DNA of 11,342 nt from Omnitrophica bacterium RIFCSPLOWO2_01_FULL_45_10b (GTDB lineage: Bacteria; Omnitrophota; Omnitrophia; Omnitrophales; Danuiimicrobiaceae). The notes under the pieces were generated by a model, which was not told the origin of the DNA, did no database searches, and saw only the letters and a list, made by a program, of their open reading frames with translations. The position numbers and the translations under genes were made by a program. The DNA lies in the NCBI GenBank assembly GCA_001804205.1, contig MHFM01000044.1:29372-40713 (forward strand). Reading direction: 5' to 3'. Within the stretch, counting starts at the first letter, position 1; each line of letters opens with the position of its first letter. Positions 1 through 7,045 of this stretch are shown here, piece by piece.

Positions 1-1
1 T

Positions 2-475
2 GAATTGCCAAATTATGATCATGTTCCGCGTGAACCTTATCATCCTGCGAAGATAGACTTTACAAAACCGGATCCGAAACGCAGCGAGGGAATTTGGATG
101 ATCCCCATGAGCACAAGTTTTGTCACTTATCAATTTGGAAGGCTTGAAACCTACTATAAGAGATTGTTCAGCCCGGAGGAGCTAAAACCGAGACCCATTA
201 CGCTCAATTGGGCTCGAGGCGTCAATGGATTCCGCTCAGTGATGGAAGATTGCCTGAAATCACTCAAGCGGCCCTATCTTCTGATGGTGTTGAGGAGCGA
301 TGTTTGTAGCGATACGCCTTTCGAACCGGAAATGCAAGAGAATGTGAAGAGGAATGTGGAATACATTATGAATCATCCGTTGGCGAAGCGCTTTGTTTTT
401 GCTACGCCTGAGGAAGCCATGTCGATCATGGGTTATTTGAATAGGAAGAACAGGGAGGCAGAAGTAGAGGTATGA
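2..475 (+). CDS. Probable polysaccharide deacetylase-like protein, C-terminal part (5' truncated by window edge)
   Basis: The frame is open to the first base, so the gene starts outside the window. A TTG at 5 could be read as a start but has no ribosome binding site, so I treat it as internal. About 157 residues are visible. The pattern, with GIWMIPMSTSF near residue 30, then PYLLMVLRSDVCSDTPFE and a closing stretch FVFATPEEAMSIM, resembles the C-terminal half of NodB-fold polysaccharide deacetylase-like proteins, where a late beta strand carrying a metal or catalytic residue is followed by a 'which residue range must be trimmed' style helix. In this piece the usual late His is not evident (LRSD in its place), and the N-terminal metal-binding motifs are not in the window. 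The stop overlaps the next start as ATGA at 472-475, so it belongs to the same operon. The family assignment is from memory of pattern only and is tentative. Confidence 0.5.
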   Translation, partial: ELPNYDHVPREPYHPAKIDFTKPDPKRSEGIWMIPMSTSFVTYQFGRLETYYKRLFSPEELKPRPITLNWARGVNGFRSVMEDCLKSLKRPYLLMVLRSDVCSDTPFEPEMQENVKRNVEYIMNHPLAKRFVFATPEEAMSIMGYLNRKNREAEVEV

Positions 476-1413
476 GTTCAAAGGTTGTCATTCTTGTTCT
501 TAATTGGAATCGTAAAGAGATCACGTGCGCATGCCTTGAATCTCTTCAAGAACTTGAGTACGACAATTACGAAGTTCTTGTGATCGATAATGGCTCGGAC
601 GATGGCAGCGAAGAGGAGATTAGGAAACGCTATTCGTGGGTCAGCGTATTACAAAATGGAGAAAATCTTGGTTATTCAGGGGGAAACAATCGCGGAATTC
701 ACTGGGCTCTGAATCACGGGGCTGAGCATGTTTTCATTATTAATAATGATACAAAGATTCATAAGGATTGCGTGAGCCGGCTTGTAGAAACAAGTGAACA
801 AAATCAAAACTACGGAATTTTGGGGGCGATTGCGTTCGACTATGAAGGAAAAATGCCCCTGCCTTCGGGATTTGTCGTGGACTGGAGCAGGTTAGATTGG
901 TGCCCCTTTGGGCCTGTGGATGGGTCAATGATACTCGCTGACGACAAGCCGGTTTATCCGGTGGACATTATTCAAGGCGACGCTTTTTTTGTGAAGCGTA
1001 CCGTATTTGAGAAGATCGGGTTTTTTGATCCGCGTTTCTTTTTCATGCATGAAGAGTCTGATTTTTGTTCGCGTGCCAAAGGACATGGTTTTGGAATCGG
1101 GGTTGTTAAAGATGCAAAATTTATGAGGCTGTCTGCCACGACCATTGGCTTAGGCTCACCGCTACAAAGGTATTACGCTGTGAGAAATATGTTCCTTTAT
1201 ATTTCAAAGAATCTGACGGGACGAGAGAAAATGCGAAAGATGCTGTGGGAGCTTAAACGAATAAAATGGGCTGTGTGGGATTATTATTTGCTGAACTACT
1301 TCCACACCGGAGACAGGAAATATTTAAATGATGCAGTTCCGACGATGCGCGGCTGCCTCGATTATTTTTTAGGGCGATTCGGAAAGGCGTCAAAAATTTA
1401 TGGAACGAATTAA
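472..1413 (+). CDS. GT2 family glycosyltransferase, rhamnosyltransferase (WbbL)-like
   Basis: A 313-residue GT-A fold enzyme that would transfer a sugar from a nucleotide donor to a lipid-linked glycan at the inner face of the membrane. Visible motifs are the N-terminal VVILVLNWNR strand (residues 5-14), VIDNGSDDGS (37-46), ENLGYSGGNNRG (64-75), and IINNDT (89-94), whose NND stands where DXD binds metal and donor. QGDAFFVKRTVFEKIGFFD and HEESDFCSRAKGHGFG form the acceptor/base region, and YYAVRNMFLY follows. These match the rhamnosyltransferase-like branch of GT2. Oddity: the segment that usually reads like 'WHKxSxSSG' is MRLSATTIG here, so Arg219 sits where a metal-binding His is common. Length is normal. 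The start ATG overlaps the upstream stop (ATGA), and the 3' end overlaps the next gene by 14 bases. Donor and acceptor cannot be read from sequence. Confidence 0.88.
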   Translation: MSSKVVILVLNWNRKEITCACLESLQELEYDNYEVLVIDNGSDDGSEEEIRKRYSWVSVLQNGENLGYSGGNNRGIHWALNHGAEHVFIINNDTKIHKDCVSRLVETSEQNQNYGILGAIAFDYEGKMPLPSGFVVDWSRLDWCPFGPVDGSMILADDKPVYPVDIIQGDAFFVKRTVFEKIGFFDPRFFFMHEESDFCSRAKGHGFGIGVVKDAKFMRLSATTIGLGSPLQRYYAVRNMFLYISKNLTGREKMRKMLWELKRIKWAVWDYYLLNYFHTGDRKYLNDAVPTMRGCLDYFLGRFGKASKIYGTN

Positions 1414-2836
1414 GAAAACGTTCGTCATTATTGGCGCAGGCCCAACTGGATTAGGTGCGGCGCTGCGTTTGCAAGAACTTGGCGAGACTAATTTTTTGCT
1501 TGTTGAAGCGGCAGGTGAGGCGGGGGGCCTTGCTTCGTCTGTAAAGGATGAGCATGGGTTTACATGGGATCTTGGCGGCCATGTGCAATTTTCCCATTAT
1601 GAGATTTTTGATGAATATATGGACCTAGCGCTTGGTAAAGGCGGATGGCTTCATCATGTGCGCGAAAGTTGGGTATGGATGAGAAACCGGTTTATTCCAT
1701 ACCCATTTCAATACAACTTGCACAGATTGCCCGGTGAGGAGAAATGGACTTGTGCTCAGGGGCTGCTTAAAGCCAGCCTGGATGGAAAGTGGCAGCCAAA
1801 AAATTTTAAAGAGTGGATTCTCCACACTTTTGGAACTGGCATGGCTGAGGCGTTTTTCTTTCCCTATAACTCCAAAGTGTGGGCTTATCCGCTTGAGATG
1901 ATGGGACAGCAGTGGATGGGTGAACGGGTTGCGATACCCGATCTTGAGAAGGTGCTTGCCGGAATTTGTCTTGATCAGGATCATATCTCGTGGGGGCCCA
2001 ATCATACGTTTCGGTTTCCCAAAGTGGGAGGAACAGGAGCTGTGTGGCGTTCCTTGGCGCAAAGATTACCTGAGGAAAAGTTAAAGCCAGGCAAAAAAGT
2101 GGTATCCGTCAATACAAACGAGCGGATCATCCAACTTGAAAGCGGTGAAACGTATGAATATGAATATCTTATTTCTTCAATCCCCCTTGACCGGCTTACC
2201 AAAATGAGCGATCGATCCGATTTGGCGGAGGAAACGTCGAAACTCCTTTATTCAAGCGCTCATATATTTGGAATCGGACTTGAGGGCAAAGTTCCGGAGC
2301 ATTTGCGCACAAAATGTTGGATATATTTTCCTGAAAGTAATTCGCCTTTTTATCGTGTTACGGTTTTTAGTAATTACAGCCCATGGAATACGCCGAGGCC
2401 GGGCAGGACATGGTCTCTTATGGCGGAGGTATCTCAAAGTGCTTATAAGCCTGTAAACGGTGAAACAATTTTTGATGAAGTGATAAATGGGCTTTTGGCT
2501 ACGAAGTTAATCCGATCCAACGATCAAATCATCAGCAAGTGGCATCGGTTCTTGAATTACGGCTATCCAACGCCGTCGATTGCTCGGGATGAAATCCTCG
2601 ATTACGTTTTACCTGAGCTTGAGAAATGTAATGTTTTTTCACGCGGCCGATTTGGCGCCTGGAAATACGAAGTGAGCAACCAGGACCATTCGTTTATGCA
2701 GGGTTGGGAATGTGTAGATCGAATTTTGGAGAATGATTCTGAATGTGAGCCAACACTGAATTTTCCATCAAAAGTAAATGGAACATATAACAGAAAAAAA
2801 GAGTCAAGGTCAATTATAGGAGAAACTTCTAAATGA
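1400..2836 (+). CDS. FAD-dependent oxidoreductase, UDP-galactopyranose mutase / protoporphyrinogen oxidase-like
   Basis: A 478-residue flavoprotein. The N-terminal Rossmann motif VIIGAGPTGLGAALRL (GAGPTG at 12-17) binds the FAD ADP moiety, VEAAGEAGGLASS gives the second-strand acidic residue and GG doublet, and DLGGHVQFSH follows as in UDP-galactopyranose mutase-like enzymes. Near the C-terminus GRFGAWKYEVSNQDHSFMQG (416-435) is the FAD-closing region of this group. Proteins of this type recur in polysaccharide clusters, annotated as protoporphyrinogen oxidase or UGM-like. Heme synthesis is unlikely given the neighbours. A role in making a furanose or oxidised sugar nucleotide is inferred, not shown. 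The ATG at 1400 lies inside the previous gene, and the stop overlaps the methyltransferase start. The last ~30 residues (after VDRILENDSE) are polar and look like a non-conserved tail. Confidence 0.82.
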   Translation: MERIKKTFVIIGAGPTGLGAALRLQELGETNFLLVEAAGEAGGLASSVKDEHGFTWDLGGHVQFSHYEIFDEYMDLALGKGGWLHHVRESWVWMRNRFIPYPFQYNLHRLPGEEKWTCAQGLLKASLDGKWQPKNFKEWILHTFGTGMAEAFFFPYNSKVWAYPLEMMGQQWMGERVAIPDLEKVLAGICLDQDHISWGPNHTFRFPKVGGTGAVWRSLAQRLPEEKLKPGKKVVSVNTNERIIQLESGETYEYEYLISSIPLDRLTKMSDRSDLAEETSKLLYSSAHIFGIGLEGKVPEHLRTKCWIYFPESNSPFYRVTVFSNYSPWNTPRPGRTWSLMAEVSQSAYKPVNGETIFDEVINGLLATKLIRSNDQIISKWHRFLNYGYPTPSIARDEILDYVLPELEKCNVFSRGRFGAWKYEVSNQDHSFMQGWECVDRILENDSECEPTLNFPSKVNGTYNRKKESRSIIGETSK

Positions 2837-3612
2837 TTAAGGAAATGATTAACAATGGTCTTGAGAGAATAGGATATAAGGTTATCAGGTTGCGAAAGTA
2901 CCTTTTAGATATGGGTGATCATCAGCTTCTTAGGCTTGGGACAAGGAAGGGATTCGATTATGAAGAAGCTGTAAAATTTTTGCTCAGGCTCGATGTTGGT
3001 TTAGAAACTCCCATGCGTGAGGCGAGCATCCCGGAAAAATCCCTACACTACCTCGAACGGTTTTTTAGCAGTTATTTTCCATCAGATAAACCCATCATTG
3101 CCTTGCACATTGGAAATTTTGTCGGGATATCACTTGTTTGGGCAGCGGATTATTTTAAAAGAATTCACCAAGACTCGCTCGTGGTTAGCATTGACCCTAA
3201 TTTGACCCATCGAGGGATTAGCGATCCGCTCAAGGCAGTGGTGAAGCTTACGAATTATTACCATTTACAGAAAAACATTCTTTTTCTCGTGGGGTATTCG
3301 CTTGAAAAGACAGTTGGTCTTGATACGGGCGAGGGCATGGCTTTTGAAAATACTCTGGAAAATTTGACGCTTTTATCAAAAGGAAGGTATGACGTTGCTT
3401 TTGTCGATGGACACCATCAAGCAGCTTATGTCTCAAAAGAACTCGGCCATCTTTTTCACTTGCTGAAGGAAGGCGGAATTGTGGTGATGGATGATGTCGA
3501 TGAGTTCTGGCAAGCCAGAACAGGCTTAAAAGATGTTTACGATAAAGTTGACGAAGAGAAATTTGTGAAAGAGCAGACAGACGGAAGGGTAGGAATTCTT
3601 CGGAAGAGATAA
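2833..3612 (+). CDS. Class I SAM-dependent methyltransferase (Methyltransf_24 type)
   Basis: A 259-residue protein that would methylate a sugar hydroxyl or another small substrate using S-adenosylmethionine. Motif I is IIALHIGNFVGISLVWAA (about 88-105), where the usual E/D-x-G-x-G-x-G is the looser LHIGNFVGIS form seen in this group. Motif II is VVSIDPN (117-123). The later strand YDVAFVDGHHQAAYV (186-200), followed by a helix and LLKEGGIVVMDDVDEFW, is the classic 'FVDGxH...LLxxGGxxxxDD' signature, in which VDGHH and MDDV may bind a divalent metal. The amphipathic N-terminus (INNGLERIGYKVIRL) is typical of methyltransferases in glycan clusters and resembles the start of the short ORF just downstream. 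A Shine-Dalgarno AGGAGA at 2818-2823 precedes the ATG, which overlaps the upstream stop as ATGA. The substrate is unknown. Confidence 0.82.
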   Translation: MIKEMINNGLERIGYKVIRLRKYLLDMGDHQLLRLGTRKGFDYEEAVKFLLRLDVGLETPMREASIPEKSLHYLERFFSSYFPSDKPIIALHIGNFVGISLVWAADYFKRIHQDSLVVSIDPNLTHRGISDPLKAVVKLTNYYHLQKNILFLVGYSLEKTVGLDTGEGMAFENTLENLTLLSKGRYDVAFVDGHHQAAYVSKELGHLFHLLKEGGIVVMDDVDEFWQARTGLKDVYDKVDEEKFVKEQTDGRVGILRKR

Positions 3613-3616
3613 GTCT

Positions 3617-3790
3617 ATGCGCGGCATTGTGAAGGGCATCATTAACAATTTAGGCTACGAAGTAAGGCGGATTGATTGGACATATGACGGAAGTGAGGAA
3701 GAGATTCGCGCGAGATATCCTGTGGTATGTATCATGCAGAGTTTATTCTTGAGGAGTAATGCTGAGATTTGGAGGATCTTATGGCGTTAG
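3617..3790 (+). pseudogene. Chimeric gene scar: methyltransferase-type N-terminus joined to a GT2 fragment
   Basis: A 57-codon frame with a good start (GGAAGAG at 3602-3608, ATG at 3617) lies directly after the methyltransferase. Residues 1-19, MRGIVKGIINNLGYEVRRI, resemble the first residues of the neighbouring methyltransferase (MIKEMINNGLERIGYKVIRL) and of similar enzymes. Residues 24-40, DGSEEEIRARYPVVCIM, instead match the motif after the second strand of GT2 enzymes. The GT2 at 472 reads DGSEEEIRKRYSWVSVL there. The rest (SLFLRSNAEIWRILWR) matches nothing I know, and the stop lies 10 bases inside the next gene. The simplest reading is a deletion or recombination scar joining two lost genes. 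It could still be translated and help couple translation into the next gene. A genuine small protein cannot be excluded, because the frame is unbroken. Confidence 0.5.
3771..3775 (+). promoter_or_regulatory. Shine-Dalgarno GGAGG deciding the start at 3781
   Basis: GGAGG is followed by five bases and then ATG at 3781. A TTG at 3769 is in the same frame, but it lies just ahead of this site and has no site of its own, so the ATG at 3781 is preferred. Confidence 0.8.
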
Positions 3791-4953
3791 AACAAAGCAG
3801 TACGAGCGTAATTGAAAAAATGATAGTCAGTGAACCAAAAATCTCTTTGGACGGTGATTCTTATGTTTATTCTTTTTCAGTGACTTTAGGAAAAAAATTA
3901 CATGAAATTCAGTATCGGACACCGTTCCCTCCAACTGATAACAGCAACGTAGCACTTGCCGCAACTTTGTTGCCAGCCATGAAATTGAGCGCACCTTTAA
4001 GGTTGAGAGGATCTGTTTCGGAAGAACTTTTTGGGTCCGTTACAGAAATTCAACAGATTTTTAGTGTTTGGGATGAGGGCTTTAATTTAGTGCCTATAGA
4101 GAATGGAGTAGCTAACAATCATGCAACGAACCATAAGAATGAAGTTGCCTGTTTTTTTTCAGGCGGAGTCGATTCCTTTTATACTTTGCTCAAGAATGAA
4201 AAGGAAATCACTCATATTATCCTTGTGCATGGGTTTGATTTTCAATCTGATTTTGCAGGGAAGGAAGAAGTCGTCAAAAATATTACCGAGGTTGCTTCAA
4301 AATTAGGCAAGAAGTTGGTTCAAGTAGATAGTAATCTCCGTAGTTTTAGCGACAATTACGTAACGTGGGGATTTTATCACGGTGCCATGCTGGCTTCAGT
4401 CGCACTTTTGCTTTCAACAAAGTTTAAGAAGGTTTTCATTCCTTCAACTCACAGTTTCCGTTGGTTAGTTCCGTGGGGGTCTCATCCTCTCACAGATCCT
4501 CTTTGGAGCTTAAGAGACATGGAAATCATACATGATGGATGTGAGGCTAAACGAGTAGATAAAGTAGCTGCCATTGCCAAAAATGACGTGGCTATGGCTT
4601 ATCTCCGTGTGTGCTGGGAGAATAAAGGCGGTGCCTACAACTGTGGAGCATGCGAAAAATGTTTGAGAACTATGATTAACTTACTTGTAGTTGGAGCTTT
4701 GGATAAATGTAAGACGTTTAGTCGGCAGTTAGAATTATGGAGAGTGGCACGGATTAAGATTGATAGTGAAAGTACTCGAGATTTTATTCTAGAGAATTTA
4801 CAAGTGACTAAAAAATTAAGAAGTAATTCCGGTGTAGTACAAGCTCTTAATGACTGCTTGAGAGGGCTCTATTATAAAGGAATTTGGGGATGGCCATATC
4901 GAGCGCTAAATCTCATTAAACGAAAGGGGCCCTGGCGTGTCGTACGGTCTTAG
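3781..4953 (+). CDS. PP-loop ATPase with QueC-like zinc site, uncharacterised polysaccharide-cluster family
   Basis: A 390-residue protein. Residues ~1-115 form an N-terminal domain, probably beta-rich, ending TEIQQIFSVWDEGFNLVPIE. Then comes an adenine-nucleotide alpha-hydrolase (PP-loop) domain with CFFSGGVDSFYTLL; SGGVDS is at 127-132 and binds pyrophosphate of ATP. Later motifs are LVHGFDF, NLRSFSDNYVTWGFYHGAMLASV, PSTHSFRWLVPWGSHPLTDPLW and IIHDGCEAKRVDKV. Cys278, Cys288, Cys291 and Cys294 (last three in YNCGACEKCLRTM) have nearly the spacing of the zinc site of QueC. PP-loop enzymes adenylate a carboxylate or carbonyl and then attach N or S. The zinc site and domain order suggest a QueC-related ligase, but the extra N-terminal domain and the polysaccharide context argue against queuosine synthesis. 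I recognise the pattern as a recurring uncharacterised family; the reaction is unknown. It may be mechanistically linked to the broken amidotransferase domain at 6896, which is only conjecture. Confidence 0.75.
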   Translation: MALEQSSTSVIEKMIVSEPKISLDGDSYVYSFSVTLGKKLHEIQYRTPFPPTDNSNVALAATLLPAMKLSAPLRLRGSVSEELFGSVTEIQQIFSVWDEGFNLVPIENGVANNHATNHKNEVACFFSGGVDSFYTLLKNEKEITHIILVHGFDFQSDFAGKEEVVKNITEVASKLGKKLVQVDSNLRSFSDNYVTWGFYHGAMLASVALLLSTKFKKVFIPSTHSFRWLVPWGSHPLTDPLWSLRDMEIIHDGCEAKRVDKVAAIAKNDVAMAYLRVCWENKGGAYNCGACEKCLRTMINLLVVGALDKCKTFSRQLELWRVARIKIDSESTRDFILENLQVTKKLRSNSGVVQALNDCLRGLYYKGIWGWPYRALNLIKRKGPWRVVRS

Positions 4954-5974
4954 TGTGCAACATCCGTCAACTGGAAAGTCTGCCACGGAATTAGTTCTAT
5001 CTTTGCAGTGTGTGATTGAAGAAACTCTTAAGGGCGTTATTCCTCAAGGTTCTCTAGCGGCATTGTTGGATTTTCCAGACTATTCCAATGTTGGTGATAG
5101 TGCCATATGGTTAGGGGAAAAAAAAGTTTTAAAGGATTACGAAGTAGATGTGCTCTACATTGCTTCTCATAACCGCTTTGTGAAAGATTACGTTGTTTCT
5201 ATGCCTAAGGAAGCTATCCTTTTTTTGACTGGCGGTGGGAACTTGGGCGATTTATGGCCTGCTCATCAAAATTTTCGAGAAAGGATAATCAAAACTTTCC
5301 CGGATCGTAAAATTATTCAATTACCTCAATCAATCTATTTTCAAAGCCTTGAAAATCTGAAACGTGCCAAGGAGGTGTTTGATTCACACCCAGATTTTAC
5401 TTTGTTGGTTCGTGATGAAAAGAGTTTAGAATTTGCTCGAAATGAGTTTGCTTGCAAAAGTTTGTTATGTCCAGACATGGCTTTTGCGCTTGGGCCTATC
5501 GATAAACCTTTTAATCCAACGCAAGACGTCGTTTTGTTATCAAGGACAGATATCGAATCATTAGGACATTTTAATGGTGTTTCAGGAAAGATCGAAACAA
5601 ATGACTGGTTGGACGAACCGCAATTCCTTATAAAATGGATTTCCGCTTTCCTTTCAGATCAGTTAGTCAAGCACCCAAGAAAATTAAGGCCATTATATAG
5701 ACCTTTGGAATGGTTGTATGATTTGGCTGCCAAAAAAAGACTTGAAAGAGGTTGTCGTTTTTTATCATCTGGGAAAATTGTGATCACTGATCGTTTACAT
5801 GGTCATATTTTGAGCCTATTAATGGGTATTTCCCACATTTGTTTAGACAATAGTTATGGCAAAATACGAAATTTTTGTGATACATGGACAAAAGACTGTG
5901 AGTTTACCTATTGGGCAAATGATTATGAAGAAGCAATAAATCTAGGCAAAGATTTATTATCCGGTTATGAATAA
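4937..5974 (+). CDS. Polysaccharide pyruvyl transferase family protein (ExoV/EpsO/PssM-like)
   Basis: A 345-residue protein of the polysaccharide pyruvyl transferase family (PF04230), which transfers pyruvate from phosphoenolpyruvate to a sugar as a ketal, giving the glycan a negative charge. Evidence is DYSNVGDSAIWLGEKKVL (about 48-65), the glycine-rich GGGNLGDLWPAHQNFRERII (99-118), IQLPQSIYFQS, and the C-terminal TDRLHGHILSLLMGISHI (DRLHGH 285-290) followed by LDNSYGKIRNF. This combination is typical of the EpsO/ExoV branch. The length is normal. The likely start is GTG at 4937, with AGGGG at 4924-4928 upstream, inside the end of the PP-loop gene (17-base overlap). A GTG at 4955, after that stop, has a weaker site. 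Some family members are glycosyltransferase-like or of unknown function, so pyruvylation is the likely but not the only role. Confidence 0.87.
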   Translation: MSYGLSVQHPSTGKSATELVLSLQCVIEETLKGVIPQGSLAALLDFPDYSNVGDSAIWLGEKKVLKDYEVDVLYIASHNRFVKDYVVSMPKEAILFLTGGGNLGDLWPAHQNFRERIIKTFPDRKIIQLPQSIYFQSLENLKRAKEVFDSHPDFTLLVRDEKSLEFARNEFACKSLLCPDMAFALGPIDKPFNPTQDVVLLSRTDIESLGHFNGVSGKIETNDWLDEPQFLIKWISAFLSDQLVKHPRKLRPLYRPLEWLYDLAAKKRLERGCRFLSSGKIVITDRLHGHILSLLMGISHICLDNSYGKIRNFCDTWTKDCEFTYWANDYEEAINLGKDLLSGYE

Positions 5975-6911
5975 TTTTGATCAGTCTCCATCGAAAAAGA
6001 TGGCAGTTATTGTTCCAACGTTTAATCGCGCTTGTTACTTGTCCAACGCCATTAGTTATGTTCTTGGGCAAACATATGATAACTGGACGTTGATTATTGT
6101 GGATGATGGGTCTTCGGATAACACGTCTCAGGTGGTAGAGCCTTTTCTTTCGGATAAACGCATTAAGTATATTTATCAGAAGAATAAAGGATTGGCAGCA
6201 GCTCGCAATACTGGAATTAGAATGTCATCAAGTGAATATTTAGCGTTTCTTGATGACGATGACATATGGTTTTCAGATCGTTTAGAAAAAGCTGTTAGGT
6301 GGCTTGATGTGAATCCCAAGCACGCTTGGGTTTATTCGCAAGTTATCATGAATTCTGTAAATGAAAATAAAAAATGGGTTTACCCAAAACCAGTTCCAGA
6401 GCCAACTTTAGAAAATCTATTTATGGAAAATACACCACAAGTTTTGTCAGTTACTGTGAGACGTGAATTTTTAAAAATAACTGGCTTATTTGATGAACGT
6501 ATCAAGATGTGTGAAGACTATGATTTGTGGTTGCGGCTGGCAAATATTGCTCCTTATGGAGTGATTCAAAAAACATTGGGCGAATATGTTCTTCATTCTC
6601 AAAGTATGACCAATGATCAAGCGAGAATGTTTGTTGGCGCTTTAAGTGTGATTAGGAACAGCGTTAAGCTTATGAATGAAAAACTTCCATGGCTTAAAAT
6701 TCGATGGCGGATCAGCAATTTATACTACCTAATCGCGAAAAATAATTTTAAAGGGAAAAATTACTATGCTGGAATATTGTTTTTCGTGAAGTTTGTCATT
6801 ACCTATCCGCTGCTTGGTAGGAGCTTGTCTAAAATTATCAATCGTTTAAAGGAAATTTACGATCAAGAGTTGTTAAAAGTGTTTAGAGGAAGAAAATGTG
6901 CGGATTCGTAG
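5967..6911 (+). CDS. GT2 family glycosyltransferase
   Basis: A 314-residue inverting GT-A enzyme. Motifs are AVIVPTFNRACYLSNAI (13-29), LIIVDDGSSDNT (42-53), KGLAAARNTGI (74-84), the DXD-type metal site FLDDDDIW (94-101), and CEDYDLWLRL, which supplies the acidic catalytic-base region. The C-terminal third, with YYLIAKNNFKGKNYY and a mildly hydrophobic FFVKFVITYPLLG, may be a membrane-associating tail. It is a paralogue of the GT2 at 8270: same length, matching order of motifs, and a similar C-terminal 'YYxIA...' helix pair. ATG at 5967 overlaps the previous stop by 8 bases and lacks a strong Shine-Dalgarno, so it depends on coupling. ATG at 6000 (residue 12) is an alternative start. Its last bases contain the AGAGGAAG site for the short ORF at 6896. 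The sugar specificity is unknown. Confidence 0.88.
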   Translation: MNNFDQSPSKKMAVIVPTFNRACYLSNAISYVLGQTYDNWTLIIVDDGSSDNTSQVVEPFLSDKRIKYIYQKNKGLAAARNTGIRMSSSEYLAFLDDDDIWFSDRLEKAVRWLDVNPKHAWVYSQVIMNSVNENKKWVYPKPVPEPTLENLFMENTPQVLSVTVRREFLKITGLFDERIKMCEDYDLWLRLANIAPYGVIQKTLGEYVLHSQSMTNDQARMFVGALSVIRNSVKLMNEKLPWLKIRWRISNLYYLIAKNNFKGKNYYAGILFFVKFVITYPLLGRSLSKIINRLKEIYDQELLKVFRGRKCADS

Positions 6912-7045
6912 GATTTTTGAGTAGAGATGGTGAGCGGGCGGAAGAGCCGATTTATCGATTTGTTAAACCGTATGTCATTTTATTTTATTGCGGTTTTCGA
7001 TCACTTACAGCACAGGGGAAGTTAGAAATAGTGGGTAAAGTATGA
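6896..7045 (+). pseudogene. Truncated asparagine synthase (glutamine-hydrolysing) N-terminus, asnB-like remnant
   Basis: The 49-codon frame starts with MCGFVGFLSRDG. In class II (Ntn) glutamine amidotransferases such as AsnB the initiator Met is removed and Cys2 becomes the nucleophile, and MCGIVGF-type starts are diagnostic. An intact enzyme is around 600 residues. Here similarity stops after about 12 residues, and the rest (ERAEEPIYRFVKPYVILFYCG...) does not continue the fold; the tail LTAQGKLEIVGKV may come from another point or another gene. The start has a good AGAGGAAG site inside the preceding GT2, and the stop overlaps the next start as ATGA at 7042-7045. The parent gene was therefore probably a normal operon member, and an internal deletion removed nearly all of it. 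The frame remains open, so the peptide may be made and may serve translational coupling. It cannot have synthase activity. Confidence 0.72.

Noticed and set aside
260..481. Minus-strand frame of 73 codons over the first gene's end, and similar minus-strand frames at 740-928, 1625-2062, 2002-2202, 2252-2437, 3248-3436, 7215-7415, 8420-8680, 9404-9610 and 9480-9707
   Set aside because: All lie fully opposite well-supported plus-strand genes, have no ribosome sites or recognisable domains, and look like antisense shadows.
3769..3780. TTG at 3769 as the start of the PP-loop gene
   Set aside because: The TTG overlaps the GGAGG site that serves ATG 3781, and has no site of its own.
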